Notes under the pieces: generated by a model
What the model was told of the DNA's origin: nothing
Database searches by the model: none
Seen by the model: the letters and a program-made list of their open reading frames with translations, nothing else
From: Microbacteriaceae bacterium
Lineage (GTDB): Bacteria > Actinomycetota > Actinomycetes > Actinomycetales > Microbacteriaceae
Direction of reading: 5' to 3'
Length of the DNA stretch: 64,000 nucleotides
NCBI GenBank assembly: GCA_004297935.1
Contig: SCRE01000014.1
Location: forward strand, 62,001-126,000
In this document: positions 16,790 through 25,095 of the stretch, piece after piece
How the letters are laid out: the number at the start of each line of letters is the position of its first letter
Position numbering within the stretch: position 1 is the stretch's first letter
Translations under genes and position numbers: made by a program

Positions 16790-17387
16790 TCGAGAATTCT
16801 CCGCCATCGCGTACCCCGAAGTACGCAGCACAGCACATGCCGTGGCCGAGCAAGCAGCGAAGGCGCGCGGATACTCGGCCGGATATGCCGAAGGCGCCCG
16901 CCGCGCCGAGTTCGAGCTGTCCGAGCACCGGGCCCGGCTGGACGCGGAACGCGCGACGGAGCGCGAGCACATGCAGCAGCAGACAGCGCGTGCCGCCGAA
17001 GCGGTGAAAGCCATGCTCGCCGCGGTCGACGCACGATTGACACCCGTGGTGGCCTCGGTTCAGTCGTCCCTGGCTGCTGCCGCCTTCGAACTCGCAGAGG
17101 CGGTCGTCGGCGTCGAACTGGCGGATGACGAGAGGTCGGCAAGATCGGTGGTGCGTCGGGTCACCGACAGTGTGGAAGTGGCGGCCGTCACCACCGTGCG
17201 AGTGAACCCCGACGAGCTCGCACTCGTGGCAGAGCTGGTCGGCGAAGACCAGCCGCTCCTGCTCGTCGGGGACGCGACGCTGGGTCGCAGCGATGCCATC
17301 GCGGAACTTCCAGACGGGTATCTGGACGCGACCATTGCGTCCGCCCTTGACCGGGCGCGACGCGCCCTGTCCGCCGAAGAGCGATGA
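16782..17387 (+). CDS. fliH: Flagellar assembly protein FliH
   Basis: Regulator and stalk of the FliI ATPase. Its 201 residues include a Tyr/Ala/Gly-rich start (ARGYSAGYAEGARRAEFEL), a long charged coiled coil (about 40-75) and a C-terminal domain with VRRVTDSVEVAAVTTVRVNP and LLVGDATLGRSDAIAELPDG. It starts at TTG 16782, overlapping the end of fliG by 8 nt; no better start is visible. It overlaps fliI by 4 nt. Confidence 0.88.
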   Translation: MSSREFSAIAYPEVRSTAHAVAEQAAKARGYSAGYAEGARRAEFELSEHRARLDAERATEREHMQQQTARAAEAVKAMLAAVDARLTPVVASVQSSLAAAAFELAEAVVGVELADDERSARSVVRRVTDSVEVAAVTTVRVNPDELALVAELVGEDQPLLLVGDATLGRSDAIAELPDGYLDATIASALDRARRALSAEER

Positions 17388-18739
17388 CCGCCGAAGCCGT
17401 GCGCTCCATTCCGGCTCGATTGGAGCGGGCCATCGCGGCGGCGCGACCGGAACGCGTCGGCACGGTGACCAGCGTCGTGGGATTGGGGTTGGAGGCGGTC
17501 GGAATCGAGTGTGTGGTCGGCGACGTCGTCGTGGTCGGCGACACGAATCCCGTTCAGGCCGAAGTGGTCGCCACGGATCGGGGCACGGTCCGTTTGATGC
17601 CGTTGGGACGATTGGACGGCATCGGTTCCGGTGCTCCCGCGCGCGCTGCCGGAGTGCCCGCCTCGGTGCCCAGCGGCGACGGGCTCTTCGGGCGCGTGCT
17701 CGACGGCCTCGGTCGCCCGATCGACGGCAAAGGGCCCCTGGCCTCGGCGAGGAATCTGTCGATCGCGAACGAAAGCCCGAGTGCGATGGAACGCACTCGT
17801 ATCATCGAGCCGCTGCAAACCGGGGTGCGTGTGCTGGACACGCTGACCACGATTGGCAAGGGGCAGCGCATGGGGTTGTTCGCCGGTTCCGGGGTGGGGA
17901 AATCTTCACTTCTTTCGATGATCGCGCGTGGAACCGACGCCGAAGTGTCCGTCATCGCCATGGTCGGGGAACGTGGACGCGAGGTGCGCGAGTTCCTCGA
18001 AGACGATCTCGGAGAGGAAGGATTGAAGCGATCGATCGTCGTCGTGTCGACCTCCGACGAGCCGGCGCTGATGCGGATCCGCGCGGCGTTCGTCGCCACG
18101 CGCATCGCCGAGTCCTTCCGTGATCAGGGGCGCGACGTCGTCTTGATGATGGACTCGCTCACACGCGTGGCGATGGCCCAGCGCGAGATCGGCCTGTCCG
18201 CCGGAGAACCACCCGCAACGCGTGGATATCCGCCATCGACGTTCTCCGTTCTTGCCCGGTTGCTCGAGCGGGCCGGGACCGCCCGGGCCGGCTCGGTCAC
18301 GGGAATCTACACCGTGCTCGTCGACGGCGACGACCACAACGAGCCGATCGCCGATTCCGCCCGATCGATTCTCGACGGTCACGTCGTTCTGGATCGGCGA
18401 CTTGCAACGGTGGGACACTTTCCCTCCGTCGATGCGCTTTCGTCGATCAGTCGCGTCGCCGCCAAGGTGAACGCGCCGGACCGAACCAGTTGCGCCGCAT
18501 ACCTGAGACGGGTCATGGCTGCGCGCAGCCGTGCACAGGATCTCATCGATGTCGGCGCCTATCAGGGAGGGTCGAATCCCCTCGTCGACACGGCGATCGA
18601 GCACGAGTCCGACATCAATGCTTTCCTGTGCCAGCACATGGACGAGCGGATGCCTGCCGCGGATTCCTGGACGATGCTGGAACGTCTCGGCAGGCTGCTC
18701 GGCGGCACAGCCGCACGGTCGGCCACCGAAGACGCCTAA
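17384..18739 (+). CDS. fliI: Flagellum-specific ATP synthase FliI
   Basis: Hexameric ATPase energising flagellar export. It has 451 residues. Walker A lies in MGLFAGSGVGKSSLLSMIAR, with AMVGERGREVREFLEDDLG, Walker B in DVVLMMDSLTRVAMAQREIG and the export-ATPase signature GEPPATRGYPPSTFSVLARL. ATG 17384 overlaps fliH. Its TAA stop doubles as the first bases of the TAAC -35 element of the next promoter. Confidence 0.96.
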   Translation: MTAEAVRSIPARLERAIAAARPERVGTVTSVVGLGLEAVGIECVVGDVVVVGDTNPVQAEVVATDRGTVRLMPLGRLDGIGSGAPARAAGVPASVPSGDGLFGRVLDGLGRPIDGKGPLASARNLSIANESPSAMERTRIIEPLQTGVRVLDTLTTIGKGQRMGLFAGSGVGKSSLLSMIARGTDAEVSVIAMVGERGREVREFLEDDLGEEGLKRSIVVVSTSDEPALMRIRAAFVATRIAESFRDQGRDVVLMMDSLTRVAMAQREIGLSAGEPPATRGYPPSTFSVLARLLERAGTARAGSVTGIYTVLVDGDDHNEPIADSARSILDGHVVLDRRLATVGHFPSVDALSSISRVAAKVNAPDRTSCAAYLRRVMAARSRAQDLIDVGAYQGGSNPLVDTAIEHESDINAFLCQHMDERMPAADSWTMLERLGRLLGGTAARSATEDA

Positions 18740-18763
18740 CGGATGCACCGCGGCGGCCGATAG
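18737..18763 (+). promoter_or_regulatory. FliA-type promoter of the fliJ operon
   Basis: TAAC (18737-18740), 15 nt, GCCGATAG (18756-18763). Boxes are identical to the flagellin promoter. The -35 box contains the stop codon of fliI. Confidence 0.75.
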
Positions 18764-18770
18764 AGCACTC

Positions 18771-18809
18771 TGAGCACGGACCGCTCACCGCGAAGGCCAA
18801 GGACCGGCC
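18771..18809 (+). promoter_or_regulatory. Twin A-N-GGA hairpins in the fliJ leader (candidate CsrA sites)
   Basis: Hairpin 1 is TGAGC/GCTCA (18771-18775 with 18783-18787), loop ACGGACC. Hairpin 2 is GGCC/GGCC (18795-18798 with 18806-18809), loop AAGGACC. The loops are 23 nt apart, as in the flgB leader, and the two leaders align over their length, with base changes that keep stems and A-N-GGA. The leader is long, about 145 nt to the fliJ start. Confidence 0.62.
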
Positions 18810-18917
18810 GCCAGACACCAAGGTGAAAGTGCGCATGACGGATTCCGTGTTCGTGCCCGCCCTCGGAAGTGTGAGCTCCCCGTGCGGGTGGCCCCCGTGC
18901 ACGTGGGGGGTGTGCCG

Positions 18918-19355
18918 ATGAGTCGAACCTTCTCACTCGCGGGCCTGCTGCGTCTGCGGCATGCCGAGCAGGAACTCGCCGGTGCCGACCTCGCCCGCGC
19001 CAATGCCCGCGTTCGCGACAATGAGCGCACGGAACAGCGCGCGCGCCGCGCGCTCATAGAATTCGGCGGTGCGAACCTGGGCTCTGCGGGCACCGAGAAC
19101 TTGCGAGCCGTCGCCGCGTCGCGCCTCGCCTCCGCGGTGATGCTGCACGAACTGGCCGCCGTGCAGAAAAGCAGCGCTGTGGAGCAGGCGGAAGCCGAGG
19201 CCGCGTTCACGGTCGCCCGCGTCAAGTCGGTCGGCCTCGAAAAGCTCGAGACTCGTCACCGCGAGGCGGTCGCCAAGGACGAGCTTCGCGCGGAGCAGGT
19301 CGCGCTGGACGAGTTCGCAGGAATGCGAAGCAGGAAAGAGGAGGGCCGGCCGTGA
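18918..19355 (+). CDS. fliJ: Flagellar export protein FliJ (probable)
   Basis: Small coiled-coil protein of the export gate and ATPase complex. Its 145 residues, almost entirely helical and rich in Ala/Arg/Glu, begin MSRTFSLAGLLRLRHAEQEL, matching the FliJ N-terminus (F-x-L-x-x-L-L-x-L-R). I prefer ATG 18918, with a GGGGGG stretch upstream, to the in-frame ATG at 18882. It sits in the usual fliJ position after fliI but has its own promoter and leader. The stop overlaps the next GTG. Confidence 0.85.
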   Translation: MSRTFSLAGLLRLRHAEQELAGADLARANARVRDNERTEQRARRALIEFGGANLGSAGTENLRAVAASRLASAVMLHELAAVQKSSAVEQAEAEAAFTVARVKSVGLEKLETRHREAVAKDELRAEQVALDEFAGMRSRKEEGRP

Positions 19356-20041
19356 GTGCGATCGAGGCCATCAATCGCGTTCAAGAGATCGAACAGCTCA
19401 TCGGTCGGCTGCAGGCGGGTGTATCGGCCACGTCGACGGCTGCCGACGACTTCAGTGCCGCTCTGTCGAATACCTTCAGTGTCGTCGCCGACACCGGTGT
19501 GACGACGGGCACGACCGGACAGGACATCGTCGACGACGCGCGCAAGTATCTCGGCGTGCCATACGTGTTCGGCGGAACGACGACATCCGGCATGGATTGC
19601 TCCGGACTTGTGCAGACCGTGCTGCGCGATGAGGGCATCAGTGCTGGGCGGCTCGTTCACGACCAGGCCACGCTCGGCACACCGGTCGCGTCGCTCAAAG
19701 ACGCGCAGCCGGGCGACCTCATCGTGCTGAAGAACAATGAACACATCGTCATTTACGCGGGCAACGGCAAGGTGATCCACGCGCCGCACGCCGGAACGGT
19801 GGTCAAGGAAGTCAGCAACTGGCTCACCGACAGCGACATCGAGACCATTCGCCGAGTCGCGCCAGGGCGCAGCCCCGCGACGGCGTCTGTGGGCGCCGCG
19901 AACGCATCCGCCCTCACAGCGGCACAGGTCACACAACTTCTCGGATCGATTCAAAGCTCGATGCTCGCGGGCATGTCCGGCGGGTCAGGTGTCGGTTCCA
20001 CGTCGGCGCTTCTGTCGCTCCTGACAGGAAGCCCGCGATGA
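19352..20041 (+). CDS. NlpC/P60-family peptidoglycan hydrolase in the flagellar operon
   Basis: 229 residues. The N-terminal about 60 residues are Ala/Thr-rich with no signal peptide. The NlpC/P60 (C40) domain (about 50-165) shows the catalytic Cys in TSGMDCSGLVQTVLRDEG, the His in LIVLKNNEHIVIYAGNG and a polar third residue in KVIHAPH. These are DL-endopeptidases that cut peptide stems of peptidoglycan. It overlaps fliJ and fliK by 4 nt each, so it belongs to the operon and probably clears the wall for the rod, replacing FlgJ. Lack of a Sec signal suggests export through the flagellar gate, which is inference. Confidence 0.85.
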   Translation: MSAIEAINRVQEIEQLIGRLQAGVSATSTAADDFSAALSNTFSVVADTGVTTGTTGQDIVDDARKYLGVPYVFGGTTTSGMDCSGLVQTVLRDEGISAGRLVHDQATLGTPVASLKDAQPGDLIVLKNNEHIVIYAGNGKVIHAPHAGTVVKEVSNWLTDSDIETIRRVAPGRSPATASVGAANASALTAAQVTQLLGSIQSSMLAGMSGGSGVGSTSALLSLLTGSPR

Positions 20042-21348
20042 CGCTGATCCCCACAGTCGTCGCTGCGGCATCGACGCCCGCGCAGTCGAAAAACAGCACA
20101 GACACCTCACCGGCCGCGAGTGGATTCGCCGCCCTGATCGCCGGAATCGCCGCTACGGCGGGCACGGCGGCAACGACCCAGCCGGATGCGCAGGCTGCGA
20201 AGCACAAGGCACCCTCCGGAGCCGCCGAATCGGCGGCGGAGGCCGAGCCGGGCGCGGGCGGTGCGGCGGTCGACCCCAAGGTCGTCGTCGCCGTCGTGAC
20301 ACCGTTGATGATCGCTTCGATGGGCACCCCGACCGCGCCGTCAGCGCGAGCAGATGAGGGCAGCACCACGTCGAGCGGAGACCTGTCCGCCGTGGCCGGT
20401 GTGCTGACGGGCTCCGCCCATCAGGCGACCGCCCGGCCGATTGCCGTCCAATCCCATGCCGTCCAATCCCATGCCGTCCAATCCCATGCCATCCAATCGG
20501 TTGCCGTCCAATCGGCCGTCGCGCACGCTGTTGCCGCGCCGACTGCATCGACGTCTCCGGTCCATGGTCGCGAAAGCGGGGGATCGGTCGCCGTCCGCGC
20601 CGATCCGGCCCCAGCATCGTCCATCATCGGGATCGGTGCCGGAACCGGGTCTGCCGCGTTTGCGGATCACCTGTCGGCTCCGAGCGGCGATGCGGCTGCC
20701 GCGGCCGCGCAGACGCGAGTGCCTGTGCAGGGCCGCTCCCTCACCGGCCCGGAGGTCGGCGGTCAGAGTGCGCCCGCCCTCTTGGTTCGATCGATCGCCG
20801 TGAAGGGTGCGTCGGCCGGGGACGTCGATGGCGTGGCAGCCAGCCCTGTGCCGACGATGAGCGGGGGCATCGCGCCGACGGCAACGAGCACCGCGCCGGC
20901 GCCGACGCCGGTGCTTGCGCCTGCGCCGCCCACCGTCGCGACCCAGCTGTTGCAACCGGTCTTCACACTTGCCAGAGCAGGCAACGGAACCCACACGGTC
21001 ACCGTCAACGTGATTCCGGACAACCTCGGCCCTGTGACGGTACGCGCGCACGTCGACGGGAGTGCGATGCATATCGAACTCTTCTCCGCATCGGACGGCG
21101 GTCGTGACGCGCTCAAGCAGCTCATGCCGGACCTGCGTCGGGATCTCGTCTCCGCGGGCATCACCGCAAATCTCGATCTCTCATCGCAGGGACAACCAAA
21201 CACCCACGCCGGACCGTCGTGGCAGGGACGCACTGTGACTCCCGAGCAGGCACGGGCACTTGCGAAGGATGACACGGTGCCGACACCGCAGCCAGCGCTC
21301 CCGCTATCCATTCTCGGGTCGGTTTCGACCCTCGATGTTCTGGTCTGA
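20038..21348 (+). CDS. fliK: Flagellar hook-length control protein FliK
   Basis: Molecular ruler and export specificity switch. Its 436 residues are mostly a disordered Ala/Ser/Thr/Pro-rich region. A C-terminal Flg_hook domain (about 315-390) contains ARAGNGTHTVTVNVIPDNLG with PVTVRAHVDG and ALKQLMPDLRRDLVSAGI. The ruler region includes a 15-bp tandem repeat (20443-20517) coding for AVQSH units. It sits between the NlpC/P60 gene (4-nt overlap) and flgD, as usual for fliK. Confidence 0.86.
   Translation: MTLIPTVVAAASTPAQSKNSTDTSPAASGFAALIAGIAATAGTAATTQPDAQAAKHKAPSGAAESAAEAEPGAGGAAVDPKVVVAVVTPLMIASMGTPTAPSARADEGSTTSSGDLSAVAGVLTGSAHQATARPIAVQSHAVQSHAVQSHAIQSVAVQSAVAHAVAAPTASTSPVHGRESGGSVAVRADPAPASSIIGIGAGTGSAAFADHLSAPSGDAAAAAAQTRVPVQGRSLTGPEVGGQSAPALLVRSIAVKGASAGDVDGVAASPVPTMSGGIAPTATSTAPAPTPVLAPAPPTVATQLLQPVFTLARAGNGTHTVTVNVIPDNLGPVTVRAHVDGSAMHIELFSASDGGRDALKQLMPDLRRDLVSAGITANLDLSSQGQPNTHAGPSWQGRTVTPEQARALAKDDTVPTPQPALPLSILGSVSTLDVLV
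20443..20517 (+). repeat. 15-bp tandem repeat inside fliK
   Basis: Three identical GCCGTCCAATCCCAT units (20443-20487) and two diverged ones (to 20517), each coding for five residues (AVQSH or a variant). The period is a multiple of three, so copy-number change keeps the frame and would change ruler length. Confidence 0.85.
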
Positions 21349-21369
21349 ACGGCCGAAGGAGAATCCCAG

Positions 21370-21795
21370 ATGACCTCAGTCACCGCAATCAATGGAGCCG
21401 ACAGCTCGAGCCTGTATTCAACAGCACGGACAAACGGTGCGGCTGGCCAGACGATGGACGCCGCCATGTTCATGAAGCTGCTGGTCATACAGCTGCAGAA
21501 CCAGGACCCGTCCTCGCCGATGGACACCAATCAGATGATGACCCAGACGACGCAGCTTGCATCGATGGAACAGCTGACGAACCTCAACTCGACCCAGACC
21601 GAGAACTTTGCCCTGTCCATGCGCACGGCTGCCGCCGCCCTCATCGGCCGGCAGATCAGTTACCCCGACGCAAGCGGAACCACCGTCACGGGCAAGGCGA
21701 GTGCCGTCGCCTTCTCGGCCGGCACCCCCACCGTCACCGTCGGGGGTGTGGCCGTGCCGCTCGGCACGATCACCGGCGTCGCCTCGATCTCCTGA
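21370..21795 (+). CDS. flgD: Flagellar hook capping protein FlgD
   Basis: Scaffold for hook assembly. Its 141 residues contain the conserved MFMKLLVIQLQNQDPSSPMD, then the TNQMMTQTTQLASMEQLTNL motif, and end with a short beta-rich part (TVTVGGVAVPLGTITGV). This is the short FlgD form without a second Ig-like domain. ATG 21370 follows AAGGAGAATCCCAG. It sits directly between fliK and flgE. Confidence 0.93.
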   Translation: MTSVTAINGADSSSLYSTARTNGAAGQTMDAAMFMKLLVIQLQNQDPSSPMDTNQMMTQTTQLASMEQLTNLNSTQTENFALSMRTAAAALIGRQISYPDASGTTVTGKASAVAFSAGTPTVTVGGVAVPLGTITGVASIS

Positions 21796-21823
21796 ACCAA
21801 CCAACCGCAACCGAAAGGCAATC

Positions 21824-22996
21824 ATGCTTCGCTCGCTCTACTCCGGCATCTCGGGCCTCCGTGCCCACCAGACCATGCTGGATGTCACCGGCAACAACAT
21901 CGCAAACGTGAACACAGCCGGCTTCAAGTCGTCGTCCGTGCAATTTGAGGACACACTGTCCCAACTGCTGTCCGGAGCGACCGCACCCGGCGCCGTCGGC
22001 GGAACGAACCCGGCCCAGATCGGCCTCGGGGTGCGGACCGCCGCGATTTCGACCAATTTCACTCAGGGCTCTGCACAGGCGACCGGAAAACCGACCGATC
22101 TCATGATCAACGGCGACGGCTTCTTCAACGTGAAGGTCGGTGGCCAGAATCTCTACACGCGTGCCGGTGACTTCAACTTCGACTCGACGGGCACCCTCGT
22201 CTCGGCCGGCGGCGGATTCGTCCAGGGCTGGACTGCCGACGGAACCGGTGCGATCAACACCAACGGTGCGCTGGGCAACATCAAGCTGCCCGTGAACTCG
22301 GTGGTCCCCGCCGCCGCAACGACGAAGGCATCCTTCGCCGGCAACCTGCCCGGCGATGCGGCGGCGGGAACGACGCTCACGCGCGACGTTCCGGTCTACG
22401 ATGCGAGTGGCACCAAATCCACCCTCTCGGTGACGCTCACGGCCGACGGCACGGGCACCTGGACCGTGAATGACGGTGCAAGCAACATCGGCACGCTGTC
22501 GTTCAGCAACGGCCTGCTGACCTCGATGCCCACCTCGCTGACCACCGGCACGGGCATTCCGCTGGATTTCTCGACCGTCTCCGGCTATTCGACGCTGTCG
22601 ACCATCGCGCTGGAGAGCGAGGACGGGCACGCATCAGGAACCCTGCAGTCGTACAGCATCGGCAACGACGGCACGATCAGCGGCTCGTACAGCAACGGTG
22701 TCATTCAGGCGATCGCGCGCATCGCAGTCACGACGTTCACCAATCCCGGAGGGCTCGAGAAACAAGGCGGCTCCAGCTACGCGGCAACCTCCAACTCCGG
22801 TACGCCGATCACGGGAAGCGCCGGCAGCCCAGGCATCGGCAGCCTGACCGGCGGATACCTCGAGGCGTCGAACGTCGACCTCTCGCAGGAGTTCACCGAT
22901 CTGATCGTCGCGCAGCGCGGCTTCCAGGCGAACGCCCGCATCATCACCACGAGTGATTCCATCCTGCAGGAGCTCGTGGACCTGAAACGGCAGTAG
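21824..22996 (+). CDS. flgE: Flagellar hook protein FlgE
   Basis: Hook subunit. It has 390 residues with the axial-protein N-terminus MLRSLYSGISGLRAHQTMLD and NNIANVNTAGFKSS, a FlgE D2-type central domain and the C-terminal motif LTGGYLEASNVDLSQEFTDL with IVAQRGFQANARIITTSD. ATG 21824, after GAAAGGCAATC, gives the conserved N-terminus; the open frame extends further upstream only by overlapping flgD. No separate flgF/flgG distal-rod genes occur in this window. Confidence 0.95.
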   Translation: MLRSLYSGISGLRAHQTMLDVTGNNIANVNTAGFKSSSVQFEDTLSQLLSGATAPGAVGGTNPAQIGLGVRTAAISTNFTQGSAQATGKPTDLMINGDGFFNVKVGGQNLYTRAGDFNFDSTGTLVSAGGGFVQGWTADGTGAINTNGALGNIKLPVNSVVPAAATTKASFAGNLPGDAAAGTTLTRDVPVYDASGTKSTLSVTLTADGTGTWTVNDGASNIGTLSFSNGLLTSMPTSLTTGTGIPLDFSTVSGYSTLSTIALESEDGHASGTLQSYSIGNDGTISGSYSNGVIQAIARIAVTTFTNPGGLEKQGGSSYAATSNSGTPITGSAGSPGIGSLTGGYLEASNVDLSQEFTDLIVAQRGFQANARIITTSDSILQELVDLKRQ

Positions 22997-23019
22997 TGCG
23001 TCGTCGTCGGCCATCGGAC

Positions 23020-23047
23020 TAACGCGACGGGCACCGGCGGCCGACAG
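23020..23047 (+). promoter_or_regulatory. Possible FliA-type promoter before flbD
   Basis: TAAC (23020-23023), 16 nt, GCCGACAG (23040-23047). Spacer one base longer and one -10 mismatch relative to the three stronger sites. Confidence 0.4.
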
Positions 23048-23095
23048 TGGACTGTGAGAACCCTCACACCAATGGCATCCATCGAAGGCAGAAGC

Positions 23096-23389
23096 ATGAT
23101 CGTCCTGACCCGGCTGAACGGCAGCCAGTTCGCGATCAACCCTGACCTCGTCGAGCGCATCGTCGAGAACCCGGATACGACCATCACGCTCGTGGACGGC
23201 TCAAACCACATCGTGACCGAGTCGCTCGAACGCGTGATCGCGCTGATCACCGAGTTCAGGGCGGACGTCGTGGCACGCGCCAGCGTGCGTCGTGCGGAGT
23301 TCCTCTCGGGGCAACGCCATTTGGAGGCCGTGCCGAACGAGGCAGACGACGCGCGCAATCGGCGTGAGAGGAAGCCGAGGCCAAGCTGA
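23096..23389 (+). CDS. flbD: Flagellar protein FlbD/SwrD family
   Basis: Short protein (97 residues) with the FlbD core MIVLTRLNGSQFAINPDLVE, ENPDTTITLVDG and IVTESLERVIALI, followed by a charged, probably disordered tail. The Bacillus homologue SwrD raises flagellar torque through the stators; the immediate motA neighbour (one-base overlap) fits this. ATG 23096 gives the conserved N-terminus; an upstream GTG at 23054 would add 14 unrelated residues. Confidence 0.9.
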   Translation: MIVLTRLNGSQFAINPDLVERIVENPDTTITLVDGSNHIVTESLERVIALITEFRADVVARASVRRAEFLSGQRHLEAVPNEADDARNRRERKPRPS

Positions 23390-24168
23390 TGGACGTTGCA
23401 CTCCTGGTCGGTCTCCTCGCCGCCTTCGGTTCGCTCTTCGGAATGCTCGCCATCGAGGGCTCCAGCGTCGGCGCGATCCTCTTGCCCGGTCCGATGCTGA
23501 TCGTCTTCGGTGCCACGATTGCCGTCGGCATCGCATCGGGAACCATCGGGGACGCCGTCGGCGCCGTGAAGGCCCTGCCCGAGGTGTTCCGTGGCAAGGT
23601 CGCCAAGCAGTCGGACGTCATCGACCACCTCGTGCAGGTCGCGGAGAAGGCGCGCCGCGAGGGGCTTCTCGCACTCGAGGAGGATGCGAGCGCGTCGAGC
23701 GACGCGTTTCTGAAGAACGCACTGCAGAACGTCGCCGACGGCACCGACAGCGAGGAACTGCGCGTGCTGCTGGAAGACGAGATCTCCACCAGACGACGCA
23801 CACGGAAGACCGCAGGACGGTGGTACAAGACGCTCGGCGGATATGCGCCGACCATCGGCATCATCGGAACCGTCGTCGCGCTGACCCATGTGCTGGCGAA
23901 CCTCAGTTCGCCCGACAAGCTGGGGCCCATGATCGCCTCGGCGTTCGTCGCGACCCTGTGGGGTCTGGTCTCCGCCAACTTCATCTGGCTGCCGATCGGT
24001 GACCGTCTCAATCGCCTTGCCGACCTCGAGACCGAGCGCATGAACATCATCCTCGAAGGCGTACTGGCGATTCAGTCCGGCGCGCAGCCGAGGCTGCTGA
24101 GCGAGCGCTTGCAGGCGATGGTCCCCGACGCAGCGCAGCAGAAGAAGGACGCGCTCAAAGCAGCATGA
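23389..24168 (+). CDS. motA: Flagellar motor stator protein MotA
   Basis: Proton-channel stator subunit with four membrane segments (259 residues). The first two helices are in residues 4-50; a cytoplasmic loop carries charged residues that contact FliG (about 85-140). GGYAPTIGIIGTVVALTHVL and ASAFVATLWGLVSANFIWLP form helices 3 and 4 and include the conserved Pro residues. The start overlaps flbD by one base and the end overlaps motB. Confidence 0.94.
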   Translation: MDVALLVGLLAAFGSLFGMLAIEGSSVGAILLPGPMLIVFGATIAVGIASGTIGDAVGAVKALPEVFRGKVAKQSDVIDHLVQVAEKARREGLLALEEDASASSDAFLKNALQNVADGTDSEELRVLLEDEISTRRRTRKTAGRWYKTLGGYAPTIGIIGTVVALTHVLANLSSPDKLGPMIASAFVATLWGLVSANFIWLPIGDRLNRLADLETERMNIILEGVLAIQSGAQPRLLSERLQAMVPDAAQQKKDALKAA

Positions 24169-24977
24169 GCGCACGGCGGAAGAAATCTGACGGCGTCGCC
24201 GACGGTGAGCATCACGTCGATGAGCGTTGGATGGCGTCGTATATGGACATGGTGACCGTTCTGATGTGCATGTTCATCGTCTTGTTCGCAATGTCCACCA
24301 CCGACGCCCACAAGTTTCAGGAGCTGAAGAATTCGCTGGCAACCGGGTTCGGTCAAGTGACCTCGCAAAAGGTGGACACGGCCAAGGGAATCATCGTTCC
24401 GAAGGACCTGGTGAACAAGGCTGCCCAGCCGAGCAACCTTCGGTTGGCGGTGCTCGAATACGACAAGCTGAAGGCGCTCGAAGACGCCATCGACGCATCC
24501 CTGACGGCGCAGGGGCTGCAGAGCACCGTCGCCTATACGATCGATGCCCGCGGACTGACCGTGCGGTTGGTGGGGGCCAACACGTTCTTCGCGTCGAACA
24601 GCACAGCGCTGACATCGACGGCCGGCACCGTGCTCGCCACGATCTCGGGTCCGCTGAACACCGTCACCGACCAGATCTCCATCGAAGGGCACGCCGACGT
24701 GCGGCCCCCGGATGGGCCGTTTCCCACCAACTGGGAGTTGTCGTCGGGCCGTGCCGTGCAGGTGCTGCGGTACCTCGTCGAGCGGGGAGGCATCAAAGAC
24801 ACGCGGGTCGGCGCGGTCGGCTATGGATCTGCTCGACCTCTGACCACAGACACCTCGCCGAGCGGCTATGCCCAGAACCGCCGCGTGGACGTCGTCGTGC
24901 TCTCGAATCAGCCGGAAGCGGTGCGCGCGCTGATTCCGCAGTTGGTCCGAACGAACGGCGCGGTGCCGCAAAGCTAG
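24165..24977 (+). CDS. motB: Flagellar motor protein MotB
   Basis: Stator subunit that anchors to peptidoglycan. Its 270 residues have a basic start, a single membrane helix (about 24-44: WMASYMDMVTVLMCMFIVLF) containing the proton-carrying Asp, a linker with a plug region, and an OmpA-like peptidoglycan-binding domain (about 120-240; ISIEGHADVRPPDGPFPTNW and RVGAVGYGSARPLTTDTSPS, then NRRVDVVV). It overlaps motA by 4 nt. The fliL gene often found between motB and fliM is missing here. Confidence 0.94.
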   Translation: MSARRKKSDGVADGEHHVDERWMASYMDMVTVLMCMFIVLFAMSTTDAHKFQELKNSLATGFGQVTSQKVDTAKGIIVPKDLVNKAAQPSNLRLAVLEYDKLKALEDAIDASLTAQGLQSTVAYTIDARGLTVRLVGANTFFASNSTALTSTAGTVLATISGPLNTVTDQISIEGHADVRPPDGPFPTNWELSSGRAVQVLRYLVERGGIKDTRVGAVGYGSARPLTTDTSPSGYAQNRRVDVVVLSNQPEAVRALIPQLVRTNGAVPQS

Positions 24978-25095
24978 GACCCCGTCGATATCGAGCACGG
25001 CGCAGTGTCGCAGCCAAAACACAGATCAGTCTTCCACCACAGCAGGAACGAGGTGCACCATTCCCACCAAGACGGCGACAGCGAAGCCGAGCCGG

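Noticed and set aside
24978-25095. Possible fliL or fliL remnant between motB and fliM
   Set aside because: Only 118 bp; frames across it give low-complexity His/Asp/Glu-rich sequence without a membrane helix.
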